39,302 nt of DNA from a bacterium (GTDB lineage Bacteria; Patescibacteriota; Minisyncoccia; UBA6257; Colwellbacteraceae), in NCBI GenBank assembly GCA_021787205.1, contig JAJYME010000008.1, forward strand, positions 1 through 39,302. The letters run 5' to 3'. Position numbers and translations under genes: made by a program. Shown one piece after another: positions 18,407-27,260 of the stretch. Each line of letters starts with the position of its first letter. Positions within the stretch are counted from its first letter, which is position 1. The notes under the pieces were generated by a model. The model was given only the letters and a program-made list of their open reading frames with translations, was not told where the DNA came from and ran no database searches.

Positions 18407-19862
18407 AAGAGAAATAAAAAACAAGAAAAAGTTTTACATCACGACGGCGATAGCTTATGCTAACGCCGCTCCTCATATCGGTCACGCGCTTGAATACATC
18501 CAAGCGGATGCGATAGCGAGGTACCATCGCAAAAAAGAAGATGTCTGGTTTCTGACCGGCACGGATGAGCATGGGGATAAGATCAACCGTGTCGCCTTGT
18601 CGTCTGAGAAGACCGCGAAAGTTTTTGTCGATGAGATAGCCAAGATTTTCAAGGCCCTTAAGAAAGACCTTAATCTTTCTTATGATGATTTCATCAGGAC
18701 GACTGATAAGAAGAAACATTGGCCGGGGGTCTATGCCATTTGGAACAAACTCCTGAAAAGAGGCGATATTTATCTCAAGAACTATCAGGGATTGTATTGC
18801 GTTGGCTGTGAAAAATTCCTGACTGAGAAGGATCTGAACGAGGAGGGCAATTGCCCGATTCATAAGAAGAAACCGGAATTGGTTGAAGAACAAAATTACT
18901 TCTTCAGACTCTCCCGTTATGAAGGGAAAATCAGGGAGTTGATCGAGAGCGGCAAGATGGATGTGAAGCCGGCCGCCACCAGATCGGAAATCCTGTCTTT
19001 TCTCAACCAGGGGTTGGAGGATATCAGTTTCTCCAGATCGAAGAAGACCGTTCCTTGGGGAATACCCGTCAAGGATAGCGATCAGACCATTTATGTCTGG
19101 GGGGACGCGTTAGTCAATTATATCTCCGCCATTGGTTACGGTCGCGATGAGGAAACCTTTAAGCGCCTTTGGCCGGCGGAAGTCCACCTTATCGGAAAGG
19201 ATATCGCCCGTTTTCACGCTGTTATCTGGCCGGCGATGCTCTTGTCTGCCGGGCTTAAGACCCCTAAGAAAATCTTCACCCACGGTTATATCACCGTTGA
19301 TGGAGAGAAGATGTCGAAGTCTATCGGCAACGTCATCAGCGCCTTCGAACCTGCTAAGAAATACGGAATCGATCCTCTTCGTTATTATGTCCTGAGAGAG
19401 ATTCCTTCCGATGGCGATGGCGATTTCAGCTACGACCGTCTGACCGAAAGATATGAAAGGGATTTGGCTAGAGGTCTTGGAAACTTCGTTTCCCGCACCT
19501 TGAATCTGATAAACGGAGAAAAGATTGATGTTTCCAAAGCTCCTTCCAAAGAGGTCCGGGACGAGGTTAAGAGGATGAGAGCCCGAGTAGAGAAGGGCTT
19601 TGACGAATTCAGGCTTCACGAAGCTTTATCAGCCGTCTTTGACTTCATAAAGGCGGGGGATATCTATGTTAACGATAAGCAACCTTGGAAGAACAAATCC
19701 GTAAAGATCTCCAGAGACCTTTTGGCCTACCTGGAGCATATCGGCGAATACATCGAGCCGTTTATGCCGGAGACCTCAAAGAAAATAAAATCGGCTTTGA
19801 AATACAAAGAAGATTTTTGTACGCCTAAAAAGATCGACCCTTTGTTTCCTTTGCAAAAATAA
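18387..19862 (+). CDS. metG: methionine--tRNA ligase
   Basis: HIGH in AAPHIGHALEYIQAD, KMSKSIGN, zinc knuckle CVGCEKF...CPIH; start may be 18396. Confidence 0.95.
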   Translation: MKKMETKREIKNKKKFYITTAIAYANAAPHIGHALEYIQADAIARYHRKKEDVWFLTGTDEHGDKINRVALSSEKTAKVFVDEIAKIFKALKKDLNLSYDDFIRTTDKKKHWPGVYAIWNKLLKRGDIYLKNYQGLYCVGCEKFLTEKDLNEEGNCPIHKKKPELVEEQNYFFRLSRYEGKIRELIESGKMDVKPAATRSEILSFLNQGLEDISFSRSKKTVPWGIPVKDSDQTIYVWGDALVNYISAIGYGRDEETFKRLWPAEVHLIGKDIARFHAVIWPAMLLSAGLKTPKKIFTHGYITVDGEKMSKSIGNVISAFEPAKKYGIDPLRYYVLREIPSDGDGDFSYDRLTERYERDLARGLGNFVSRTLNLINGEKIDVSKAPSKEVRDEVKRMRARVEKGFDEFRLHEALSAVFDFIKAGDIYVNDKQPWKNKSVKISRDLLAYLEHIGEYIEPFMPETSKKIKSALKYKEDFCTPKKIDPLFPLQK

Positions 19863-19869
19863 TTTTTTT

Positions 19870-19901
19870 AATACGCGTCCGACTGGATGCGTATTTTTTT
19901 T
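19870..19901 (+). terminator. intrinsic terminator
   Basis: AATACGC...GCGTATT then T-run. Confidence 0.75.
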
Positions 19902-20005
19902 GGAAATGGATCCGATGTGATTCCGATTTTTTCTTGCTGATTTCACGATGAAGTTTTGCGGCGGTTTGGTGTCGGAAATGCAAGAAGGTGTTATAATTAG
20001 AACCG

Positions 20006-21256
20006 ATGAAAAATCTTTTCAGGAAAAACTCCGCTTTTACAATCGTCGAGCTTCTGATAACGATTGCCATTGTGATTATTCTCGCTTCCTCGGTTGTCCT
20101 CTATCTTAATCCGGTACAGCGCCTTGCTGAAGGCAGGGATAGTCGTCGCACTAACGAGCTCAACCAGATCTCGGCTGCTCTTAGACTTGTTTATAACCAA
20201 GGCAAAATCAAGGGTAATTCTCAGGTGGTTTATCTTTCTCTGCCGGATTCGTCCGCCACTTGCGGCTCCTATTCTTTGCCGCAGTTGCCCTCAGGTTGGT
20301 CATACGCCTGCGCCCCTTCAGCGACCTATCTTAATGTCGATGGCACCGGTTGGATCCCGGTCAATTTTAACGTCATCCCCGGGGGTTCGACCTTATCCTT
20401 TATTCCGGCTGACCCAAGGAATACCCAGGATTTTTATTATGCCTATGTCACCGACCCGACGGATCACACTTTCGTCGTGACCTCTCTTCTGGAATCTGAA
20501 AAGCATATGAAACTTGCCGCTGCTAAAGACAATGGTTATGACGCCGGGCGTTATGAAGTCGGTTCTAAGGTGGCTTTATGGGGCGATGCCGCCGGCCTTG
20601 TTGCTTATTGGCCGCTGAATGAGGGCAGTGGAAGTGTGATTCATGATTATTCGAGTTCTGCGGCAAATCTGACGGCTTATTCTTTGGTAAACTGGGTTGC
20701 TGGTAAAAACGGCCCTGGAGTCCAGATGGATCCGACAATCTCTACCGGTTGCACAAACCAAAACGCGGGTATTTATAGCAACTCCCTCCCAGCTGCAATT
20801 AAGAATCTTCCCGCGGGAAAGTTCACCCTCTCATGGTGGAACTATCTTCCGTCGAACAGTGGAGTTGCGAGGGTGCATCTGGCGACAACCATCCCAGTGA
20901 CAAGCTGCGGCAACTGCTCTATCTGGAATCGAGTTAATTCAGTCACGACCAATGCATCCGGATATTCCTCGGCTAGTCTTACATACTCAGCTCCATCCAT
21001 AAACGTCTGGCATCATTTTGCTTATACATTTGATCCCATCTCTGGTCAGTCTTATATGTATGTGGACGGCAAACAGACGGCGAGCGGAGCTTTGATTGCC
21101 GGTGGCAATTACGGGACAATCCAATGGGTTGGAATTGGTGTTTACACGCCATCTTGCGTTGATTCGATTCCTGGGCAAATTTTGAATCATGTCCGACTCT
21201 ACAACAGATTGTTGTCCCCAGTAGAAATCCAGTCTGCTTATTCTTCAGAAAGATAG
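20006..21256 (+). CDS. type IV pilin-like protein with C-terminal LamG/concanavalin-like domain
   Basis: SAFTIVELLITIAIVIILASSVVLYL; GLVAYWPLNEGSGSVIHDYSS...WHHFAYTFDPISGQSYMYVDGKQ...VRLYNRLLSPVEIQSAYSSER. Confidence 0.85.
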   Translation: MKNLFRKNSAFTIVELLITIAIVIILASSVVLYLNPVQRLAEGRDSRRTNELNQISAALRLVYNQGKIKGNSQVVYLSLPDSSATCGSYSLPQLPSGWSYACAPSATYLNVDGTGWIPVNFNVIPGGSTLSFIPADPRNTQDFYYAYVTDPTDHTFVVTSLLESEKHMKLAAAKDNGYDAGRYEVGSKVALWGDAAGLVAYWPLNEGSGSVIHDYSSSAANLTAYSLVNWVAGKNGPGVQMDPTISTGCTNQNAGIYSNSLPAAIKNLPAGKFTLSWWNYLPSNSGVARVHLATTIPVTSCGNCSIWNRVNSVTTNASGYSSASLTYSAPSINVWHHFAYTFDPISGQSYMYVDGKQTASGALIAGGNYGTIQWVGIGVYTPSCVDSIPGQILNHVRLYNRLLSPVEIQSAYSSER

Positions 21257-21270
21257 ATTACTCTTATAAA

Positions 21271-21298
21271 ACAAGGGAATTGCCCCCTTGTTTTTTTG
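21271..21298 (+). terminator. intrinsic terminator
   Basis: ACAAGGG...CCCTTGTTTTTTTG. Confidence 0.8.
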
Positions 21299-21315
21299 TT
21301 GCTAGTATAACACTT

Positions 21316-22137
21316 ATGAATCCTTACTTGATTGATGCTCATTCTCATCTTCAATTCCCTCAGTATGAAGCTGACAGGGAGGAGGTGATAAAGAGAATGT
21401 TTGATAAGAATATCTGGACCATTTGCGCCGGGAGCAATTCCATTTCTTCCGAGTGGGGCATCGCCCTCGCTGAAAGGTTTGAGAAGGGCATTTATGCCAC
21501 CGTTGGCATCCATCCTTCCCATTCCACCGAAACTGACGAACCTCTTGAGGTTGATGGCGGTTACGATAAATTCGATTATGAAAAAATGCTGGCTTTGGCT
21601 AGCAGGAAGAAGGTGGTCGGCATTGGCGAATTCGGCTTCGAATTCTTCGACGATAAAAAAACCTTGGATGATCAAAGAATTCTTTTTGACCTCCACCTTG
21701 ATCTGGCCAACGAGGTTAAAAAGCCGGTCGTCATTCATTGTCGTAACGGTTATGAGGAAACTCTGGACGCCCTTTATGCCAATAGGGAGAAATTATTGCC
21801 GGAGGCGGGGATTATGCATTTCTATTCGGGCGATAAGGAATACGCCAGGAAGTTTTTGGATTTGGGGTTCAGCTTCACTTTTGGCGGAGCCCTGACTTTG
21901 CCGAAGAAAGCTGACGGCGCTGATTTTGCCGAAGCCTTGGCGTATTTGCCGCAAGACAGGATTCTCTTCGAGACTGATGCCCCTTATGTCGCTCCGAAGA
22001 AGTACCGCGGCCAGCGAAACGAGCCCGCTTTCGTCGAGGAAGTCCTACTTAAAGCCTCGGAAGTTCTCCAGGTTCCAGCAGATGTCCTTGCAAAAAGCTC
22101 GGTCGAAAACACCTTGAGAGTCTTTAATCTTATTTGA
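21316..22137 (+). CDS. tatD: TatD-family deoxyribonuclease / metal-dependent hydrolase
   Basis: IDAHSHLQFPQYEADREEVI; GIGEFGFEF; VIHCRNGYEETL; FETDAPYVAPKKYRGQRNEPAFV; start ATG 21316. Confidence 0.92.
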   Translation: MNPYLIDAHSHLQFPQYEADREEVIKRMFDKNIWTICAGSNSISSEWGIALAERFEKGIYATVGIHPSHSTETDEPLEVDGGYDKFDYEKMLALASRKKVVGIGEFGFEFFDDKKTLDDQRILFDLHLDLANEVKKPVVIHCRNGYEETLDALYANREKLLPEAGIMHFYSGDKEYARKFLDLGFSFTFGGALTLPKKADGADFAEALAYLPQDRILFETDAPYVAPKKYRGQRNEPAFVEEVLLKASEVLQVPADVLAKSSVENTLRVFNLI

Positions 22138-22206
22138 GTTTTACCCTCAAAAGTTATAAACTTTTGCTTAATAGGCGGCGTCCATACAGCCGTTTAAACA
22201 CTAATC

Positions 22207-24768
22207 ATGAAAAAAGCTAGCAGTCAGAAAACCGTTTCCGCCAAAAGCTCCGGCGCGGTAAAATCTGCCAAAAAACCGGCCAAAATGGCTGTGTCCAAAA
22301 AAGAACCGAAAAAGGCGGCCGTCAAAGCCGCTCCCAAGAAGTCTCTGAAATCTGCCAAAGTCGTGAAGAAGGCTGTCAAAAAAGCCTACCCCAAGGAATA
22401 TCCCTTTAAGGAGATCGAGAAACGTTGGTCGACCAATTGGATCGAAAAGAAAGTTTACGAACCGGATTTGAAGAAAGCCAAGAATCCCTTCTATAACTTG
22501 ATGATGTTCCCTTATCCTTCGGCTGAAGGGCTTCACGTCGGCAATATGTATGCTTTCACCGGAACGGATATCTATGGGCGTTTTAAGAGAATGTCCGGCT
22601 TTGATGTTTTTGAACCGATCGGTTTGGACGGTTTTGGAATCCATTCGGAGAACTACGCCATGAAGAAGGGCGTCCATCCGATGAAGCAAGCGAAGGTCGC
22701 GGAAAAGAACTTCTACAACCAGCTTAAGATGATCGGCAATGGTTTCGCCTGGGAAGAAAGGTTGGAGACCTATAACCCGGAATACTATAAGTTTACCCAG
22801 TGGATCTTCACCTCTCTCTTTAATGCCGGATTGGCTTATAGGAAGAATGCGCCGGTCAACTGGTGTCCTTCTTGTAAGACGGTTTTGTCTGATGAACAGG
22901 TTATCGCTGGAAGATGTGAGAGATGCGACAGTGAGGTTTCCAAGAAAGAGCTTAATCAGTGGTTCTTCAGGATCACCAAATATGCTCCCAAGCTTTTAAA
23001 GAACTTGGACAAGCTTGATTGGTCGGAAAAGGTGAAGACCGCCCAGAGAAATTGGATCGGCGAATCAAAGGGAACCCAGATCAAGTTCTCCTTGGATACC
23101 GGAACCGAAAAAGAATTGTCGGTTGAAGTCTTTACTACTAGGCCCGATACGATCATGGGTGTCAGCTTTATGGTTGTCGCCCCGGAAAGCGAGACCTTAA
23201 AAGAGCTCCTGAATTATGTTCAGAACAGGGAAGATGTCGAGCAATATATCTTCGAAGCTAAGAACAAGCCGGAGGTTGAGCGTATTGCCGATGATAAGGA
23301 AAAGACCGGTATCGTCTTAAAAGGCGTTAAGGCGATCAACCCTGCGAACGGGATGCCTATCCCTCTTTATGTCGCCGATTATGTCCTCTCCGGGTATGGA
23401 ACCGGATTTGTCATGGGCGTTCCCGCTTATGACGAAAGGGATTTGGCCTTTGCCGAGAAATACGATTTGCCGATATTGAATGCTCCCCTCATTGATAGGG
23501 ACAAGGCCATTAAGCAAGTTAACGGAAAAGAGGTGACTCAATACCGTCTTCGCGACTGGTGTGTTTCCCGTCAGCGATATTGGGGCGCTCCCATTCCTTT
23601 GGTCTATTGCGAGCATTGCGCCGAGAAGGTCAAGAAAGCCAAGGGTGCGGAAAGAAAACAATATTCGGCTGGTGAGTTGGAGAACCCCGGTTGGTTCGCC
23701 GTCAAGGAGAAGGATCTCCCCGTCGAGCTTCCTTTCGTTAAGGAATTCCGTCCGGAGGGGGCTGGCACTTCACCGCTCGCAGCTGTTAAAAAATTCTACA
23801 CCGCCAAATGTCCCAAATGCGGGAAGGAGGCGAGAAGGGAAACCGATGTCTGCGATACTTTCCTTGATTCGTCTTGGTATTTCCTTCGCTATCCGTCAGT
23901 CAAGAGCAAAAAAGTTGCTTTCGATTCGAAAACGACCGCCAAGTGGTTGCCGGTCAACATGTATCTTGGAGGAGCCGAGCACTCCGTTCTTCACTTGCTT
24001 TATTCGCGTTTCGTGACCATGGTTCTCAAGGACTTGAAGCTTGTCAATTTTGACGAACCCTTCACCAAGTTCAGAGCTCATGGCCTTGTTATCAAGGACG
24101 GCAAGAAAATGTCCAAGTCTAAAGGCAACGTCGTCAATCCTGATGATTACATCAAGCAATTCGGTGCCGATGTCCTTCGTATGACTCTTATGTTCATGGG
24201 GCCGCTCGAAGACGGTGGGGACTTCAGGGACGCTGGAGTTGTCGGTATCGTCCGCTTCTTGAATCGCGTTTGGAATTTCGGAACCTCGTTTAACTTCAGT
24301 AATGGTGAATTGTCGCAATGGATGCACAAGACCATCAAGGAGGTCACCGAGGATTTGGAAAACTTGAAATACAATACAGCCATCTCCGAGCTCATGGTCG
24401 CCATCAATAATTTCTATGACAAGCCGGATGAGGTCAGTAAAAAAGACCGCGATGCGTTCTTAAAACTTTTGGCTCCCTTGGCTCCGTTCATCACCGAAGA
24501 GCTTTGGAGCGTTGTCGGAAACAAGGGATCGATTCACAGGGCTTCTTGGCCGGAATACGACAAGAAGGCCTTGAAGGAAGAAAACTTCGATTTGGTTATC
24601 CAAATTAACGGCAAGGTAAGGCACACTATTCGCGCCAAGCGTGGCATTTCCGAGGAGAAAGCCCTCAAGCTGGCTTTAGCCGAGGAGAAGGTTAATCAAT
24701 TCCTGGAAGGGGAAACGATAAAGAAAGTCTTTTTCGTCCCTGATAGGTTGATAAATCTGGTAATTTAG
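22207..24768 (+). CDS. leuS: leucine--tRNA ligase with Lys/Ala-rich N-terminal extension
   Basis: PYPSAEGLHVGNMYAFTGTDIYGRFKRM; editing domain TTRPDTIMGVSFMVVAPE; KMSKSKGNVVNPDDYI. Confidence 0.95.
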   Translation: MKKASSQKTVSAKSSGAVKSAKKPAKMAVSKKEPKKAAVKAAPKKSLKSAKVVKKAVKKAYPKEYPFKEIEKRWSTNWIEKKVYEPDLKKAKNPFYNLMMFPYPSAEGLHVGNMYAFTGTDIYGRFKRMSGFDVFEPIGLDGFGIHSENYAMKKGVHPMKQAKVAEKNFYNQLKMIGNGFAWEERLETYNPEYYKFTQWIFTSLFNAGLAYRKNAPVNWCPSCKTVLSDEQVIAGRCERCDSEVSKKELNQWFFRITKYAPKLLKNLDKLDWSEKVKTAQRNWIGESKGTQIKFSLDTGTEKELSVEVFTTRPDTIMGVSFMVVAPESETLKELLNYVQNREDVEQYIFEAKNKPEVERIADDKEKTGIVLKGVKAINPANGMPIPLYVADYVLSGYGTGFVMGVPAYDERDLAFAEKYDLPILNAPLIDRDKAIKQVNGKEVTQYRLRDWCVSRQRYWGAPIPLVYCEHCAEKVKKAKGAERKQYSAGELENPGWFAVKEKDLPVELPFVKEFRPEGAGTSPLAAVKKFYTAKCPKCGKEARRETDVCDTFLDSSWYFLRYPSVKSKKVAFDSKTTAKWLPVNMYLGGAEHSVLHLLYSRFVTMVLKDLKLVNFDEPFTKFRAHGLVIKDGKKMSKSKGNVVNPDDYIKQFGADVLRMTLMFMGPLEDGGDFRDAGVVGIVRFLNRVWNFGTSFNFSNGELSQWMHKTIKEVTEDLENLKYNTAISELMVAINNFYDKPDEVSKKDRDAFLKLLAPLAPFITEELWSVVGNKGSIHRASWPEYDKKALKEENFDLVIQINGKVRHTIRAKRGISEEKALKLALAEEKVNQFLEGETIKKVFFVPDRLINLVI

Positions 24769-24774
24769 CTTAAA

Positions 24775-24812
24775 CTCGTCTTTGCAGACTACCTGTAAAG
24801 GCGAGTTTTTTG
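24775..24812 (+). terminator. intrinsic terminator
   Basis: ACTCGTCTTTGCAG...CTGTAAAGGCGAGTTTTTTG. Confidence 0.75.
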
Positions 24813-24816
24813 TCTC

Positions 24817-24845
24817 TTGACGGAAAACAGCGAATGTGTTATAAT
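24817..24845 (+). promoter_or_regulatory. sigma70 promoter TTGACG-17-TATAAT
   Basis: -35 24817-24822, spacer 17, -10 24840-24845, ATG at 24857 (11 nt after the -10). Confidence 0.75.
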
Positions 24846-24856
24846 ACTAGAAACAA

Positions 24857-25285
24857 ATGAAAGACAAGCGAGTCTTAATTTTAATAGCAGTTTCGGCCAT
24901 TTTTTTTGGCTTTTTGTCGTTAGCTTATAGAACGGCTTCTTCGCTTGCAACCATTTCCTTGGCTAGCATTAATGATGCCGGGATCAATACCGCTGATTTC
25001 ACCAAAGACAGACGCGGCCTTCCGGAAAGAGTGACTGGCGTCAGGGTAGACTCTTCTGATTGCGAGGTTGATTTATTCTGGAATGGAATCACCGGTGCCA
25101 GGGGATACAGGATTTATAAAGGAGATTCTGTCGGCGCGGAGACTATCTACTCCGGCTCCAACGGCATCCAATTTACCGATACCAACGTCAAATGCGGCAA
25201 AAAATATTCATATCGCATTTCGGCGATCAATAACAAAGGCGAGGGCTTGAAGTCCTCTCCGGTGCAGATTGTCCCCGAGGAATAA
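24857..25285 (+). CDS. membrane-anchored fibronectin type III-like protein
   Basis: 142 aa; N-terminal TM; VTGVRVDSSDCEVDLFWNGITGARGYRIYK...YSYRISAINNKGEG. Confidence 0.75.
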   Translation: MKDKRVLILIAVSAIFFGFLSLAYRTASSLATISLASINDAGINTADFTKDRRGLPERVTGVRVDSSDCEVDLFWNGITGARGYRIYKGDSVGAETIYSGSNGIQFTDTNVKCGKKYSYRISAINNKGEGLKSSPVQIVPEE

Positions 25286-25316
25286 TAAAGAGGCTTAAAC
25301 CTCTTTATTTTTTTTG
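25284..25316 (+). terminator. intrinsic terminator
   Basis: AATAAAGAGG-CTTAAA-CCTCTTTATTTTTTTT. Confidence 0.85.
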
Positions 25317-25355
25317 AAAACCTGTTTATAATACGTAAGTATTAACTTAAACCGC

Positions 25356-25426
25356 GGGCCTATAGTATAGCGGTAGAACGCCTCCATGGCATGGAGGAGG
25401 TCGGAGTTCGACTCTCCGTAGGTCCA
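25356..25426 (+). tRNA. tRNA-Ala (anticodon GGC)
   Basis: cloverleaf: GGGCCTA/TAGGTCC acceptor with G3-U70, CCTCC-ATGGCAT-GGAGG anticodon arm, CGGAG-TTCGACT-CTCCG T arm. Confidence 0.92.
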
Positions 25427-25449
25427 CAGACTTTTTCTAAGTCCGCTAA

Positions 25450-25538
25450 GGAGGCGTGACAGAGCGGTCGAATGTGCCTGTCTTGAAAACAGGTATACCC
25501 AAAAGGTATCAGAGGTTCGAATCCTCTCGCCTCCGCCA
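25450..25538 (+). tRNA. tRNA-Ser (anticodon UGA), CCA encoded
   Basis: GGAGGCG/CGCCTCC acceptor, CCTGT-CTTGAAA-ACAGG anticodon arm, long variable arm, GCCA 3' end. Confidence 0.93.
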
Positions 25539-25554
25539 ACTAAAATAGCAAATA

Positions 25555-25585
25555 AAAACACTCCTCATGATGGGGTGTTTTTTTG
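25555..25585 (+). terminator. intrinsic terminator after tRNA genes
   Basis: AAACACTCC-TCATGAT-GGGGTGTTTTTTT. Confidence 0.8.
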
Positions 25586-25617
25586 ACGCATCTTCATTTT
25601 GCAATATAATGGGATTC

Positions 25618-26772
25618 ATGAAGAAGTATTCGTTGATCTTTGGTATCATTTTCCTTTTCTCCGCTTCGACCGCCTCCGCCGCAACCGTGAAGGTTTCGGG
25701 TTGGATTCCCTGGTGGCAGGCGAGCGCCGGTATCGTGAGCGCCAAGAAACATCTCTCGGAGCTCGATACGGTCCATCCCTTCGCCTTTGAAGTCGATAAG
25801 AATGGCGCGCTTATTGAGAAGACATCGCTTAGCGGCAGTAATTGGCAACAATTCTTCGCTGACGCTAGGAAAAATAATATTGCGATTGTCCCGACAATTA
25901 ATTGGTCGGATGGGGCGCAAATCCATACTATATTAAGCGATACGACCAAAAGGAATGCCCACATCCAAAATATCGTCAACATGGTTTCAAATGGCGGCTA
26001 TGCCGGTGTCGATATCGATTACGAACAGAAGCTCGCGGAAACGAATCCTTATTTCTCCATCTTTCTTAAAGACCTGAAAACGGCGCTCTCGGGAAAGACC
26101 CTCTCATGCGCCATCGAGGCGCGCACCCCGCCAGCCGATCTTGCCAAAGGCGGCCTCAAGACTCCGCAGTACGCGAACGATTATGCGGTGATTGGCAAGA
26201 CTTGTGATGTGGTTGAGCTGATGGCTTATGATCAGCAGCGAATCGACGTGACTTTGAATACCGCTCGCAAAGGCGAGCCGTATATTCCCGTTGCCGACAG
26301 CGCCTGGGTTGAGAAGGTGCTCAAACTCGCCATCAAAGAAATCCCCACCTCAAAGCTTATGCTCGCCGTGCCGACCTATGGTCGTGAATGGACGCTTACG
26401 GTTGCGCCTGAATGGTATAAGGCCTACGCTCCCGTACAAACGCTCAATATGCCGAATATCGAGATGCTCGCGAGGAAATATAATCTTACCGCCGGGAAAA
26501 ACAAGGCGGGGGAGATGAGCTTCAGTTATTTCCCGTCGAACTCTCCGTATTCGGTCTTGAATCAACTCGCGACTCCGCCAGGTACCCGTCAAGGATTCGA
26601 AGCCGCCGCCAAAGCGCTCCTTTTTGCGACTTATGCCAAAACCGAGGTCCCGGTAAATATCGTTTGGTATCCTGACCCTAATATCCTTATGAACGCGAAG
26701 AATCTGGCCAAGAAATATAACCTTCGCGGCGTTTCCATCTTCAAGATTGACGGCGACGAGCGCGTCTGGTAG
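25618..26772 (+). CDS. secreted glycoside hydrolase family 18-like protein
   Basis: signal peptide; catalytic DxDxE in GGYAGVDIDYEQ; LMLAVPTYGREWTL; start set by TATAAT at 25605-25610. Confidence 0.85.
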   Translation: MKKYSLIFGIIFLFSASTASAATVKVSGWIPWWQASAGIVSAKKHLSELDTVHPFAFEVDKNGALIEKTSLSGSNWQQFFADARKNNIAIVPTINWSDGAQIHTILSDTTKRNAHIQNIVNMVSNGGYAGVDIDYEQKLAETNPYFSIFLKDLKTALSGKTLSCAIEARTPPADLAKGGLKTPQYANDYAVIGKTCDVVELMAYDQQRIDVTLNTARKGEPYIPVADSAWVEKVLKLAIKEIPTSKLMLAVPTYGREWTLTVAPEWYKAYAPVQTLNMPNIEMLARKYNLTAGKNKAGEMSFSYFPSNSPYSVLNQLATPPGTRQGFEAAAKALLFATYAKTEVPVNIVWYPDPNILMNAKNLAKKYNLRGVSIFKIDGDERVW

Positions 26773-26805
26773 CGCGCCAGAAACATCTTGGCGTATAATG
26801 ATTAT

Positions 26806-27009
26806 ATGGATGAAGAAATTAAGAAACAGCTCGATCATCAGGACGAGCTGCTGAATAAGATTTTTATATCGACCGAAAAGACCCGCAAATATTTCTTGGC
26901 GAGCCTTATCATAACGGTCGTGATGATCTTTTTGCCGCTAATTGGGCTTCTCTTTGCCATTCCGCAATTCTTGAAGATGTATTCCGGTCTGAGCGGTTTT
27001 GGTCTATAA
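26806..27009 (+). CDS. small single-pass membrane protein, unknown
   Basis: 67 aa from ATG 26806; TATAAT at 26794-26799; one hydrophobic segment. Confidence 0.55.
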   Translation: MDEEIKKQLDHQDELLNKIFISTEKTRKYFLASLIITVVMIFLPLIGLLFAIPQFLKMYSGLSGFGL

Positions 27010-27024
27010 CCTGATTGCCAAATG

Positions 27025-27053
27025 AAATTCGCCCGGAGGGGCGAATTTTTATT
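27025..27053 (+). terminator. intrinsic terminator
   Basis: AAATTCGCCC-GGAG-GGGCGAATTTTT. Confidence 0.8.
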
Positions 27054-27075
27054 TGATTCATCGCTTAATTCGGCT

Positions 27076-27104
27076 TTGACTAACGCTCGGGAATCTTTTA
27101 TTAT
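27076..27104 (+). promoter_or_regulatory. sigma70 promoter TTGACT-17-TATTAT driving the tRNA-Ala cluster
   Basis: -35 27076-27081, 17 nt spacer, -10 27099-27104; tRNA-like 5' half begins at 27123. Confidence 0.65.
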
Positions 27105-27122
27105 ATGGAACATATTAACCAT

Positions 27123-27169
27123 GGGCCGTTAGCTTAGTTGGTAGCGGATAAACAGGTTTATCCATTTGC
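27123..27169 (+). other. 5' part of an interrupted tRNA-Ala
   Basis: GGGCCGTTAGCTTAGTTGGTAGCGG...CCATTTGC; its acceptor strand GGGCCGT pairs fully (with G3-U70) with ACGGTCC of the downstream 3' halves, not with the intact tRNA. Confidence 0.7.
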
Positions 27170-27192
27170 TTTCATTTTTAAATATATGGGCC
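27170..27192 (+). repeat. left arm of inverted repeat
   Basis: TTTCA-TTTTTAAATATAT-GGGCC complementary to 27269-27292 with one bulge and one G-U. Confidence 0.85.
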
Positions 27193-27260
27193 GGTAGCTT
27201 AGTTGGCAGAGCGCCACATTTGCAATGTGGAGGTCGTGGGTTCGACTCCCATCCGGTCCA
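27188..27260 (+). tRNA. tRNA-Ala (anticodon UGC), complete, lying inside the interruption
   Basis: GGGCCGG/CCGGTCC acceptor with G3-U70, CCACA-TTTGCAA-TGTGG, GTGGG-TTCGACT-CCCAT. Confidence 0.93.
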
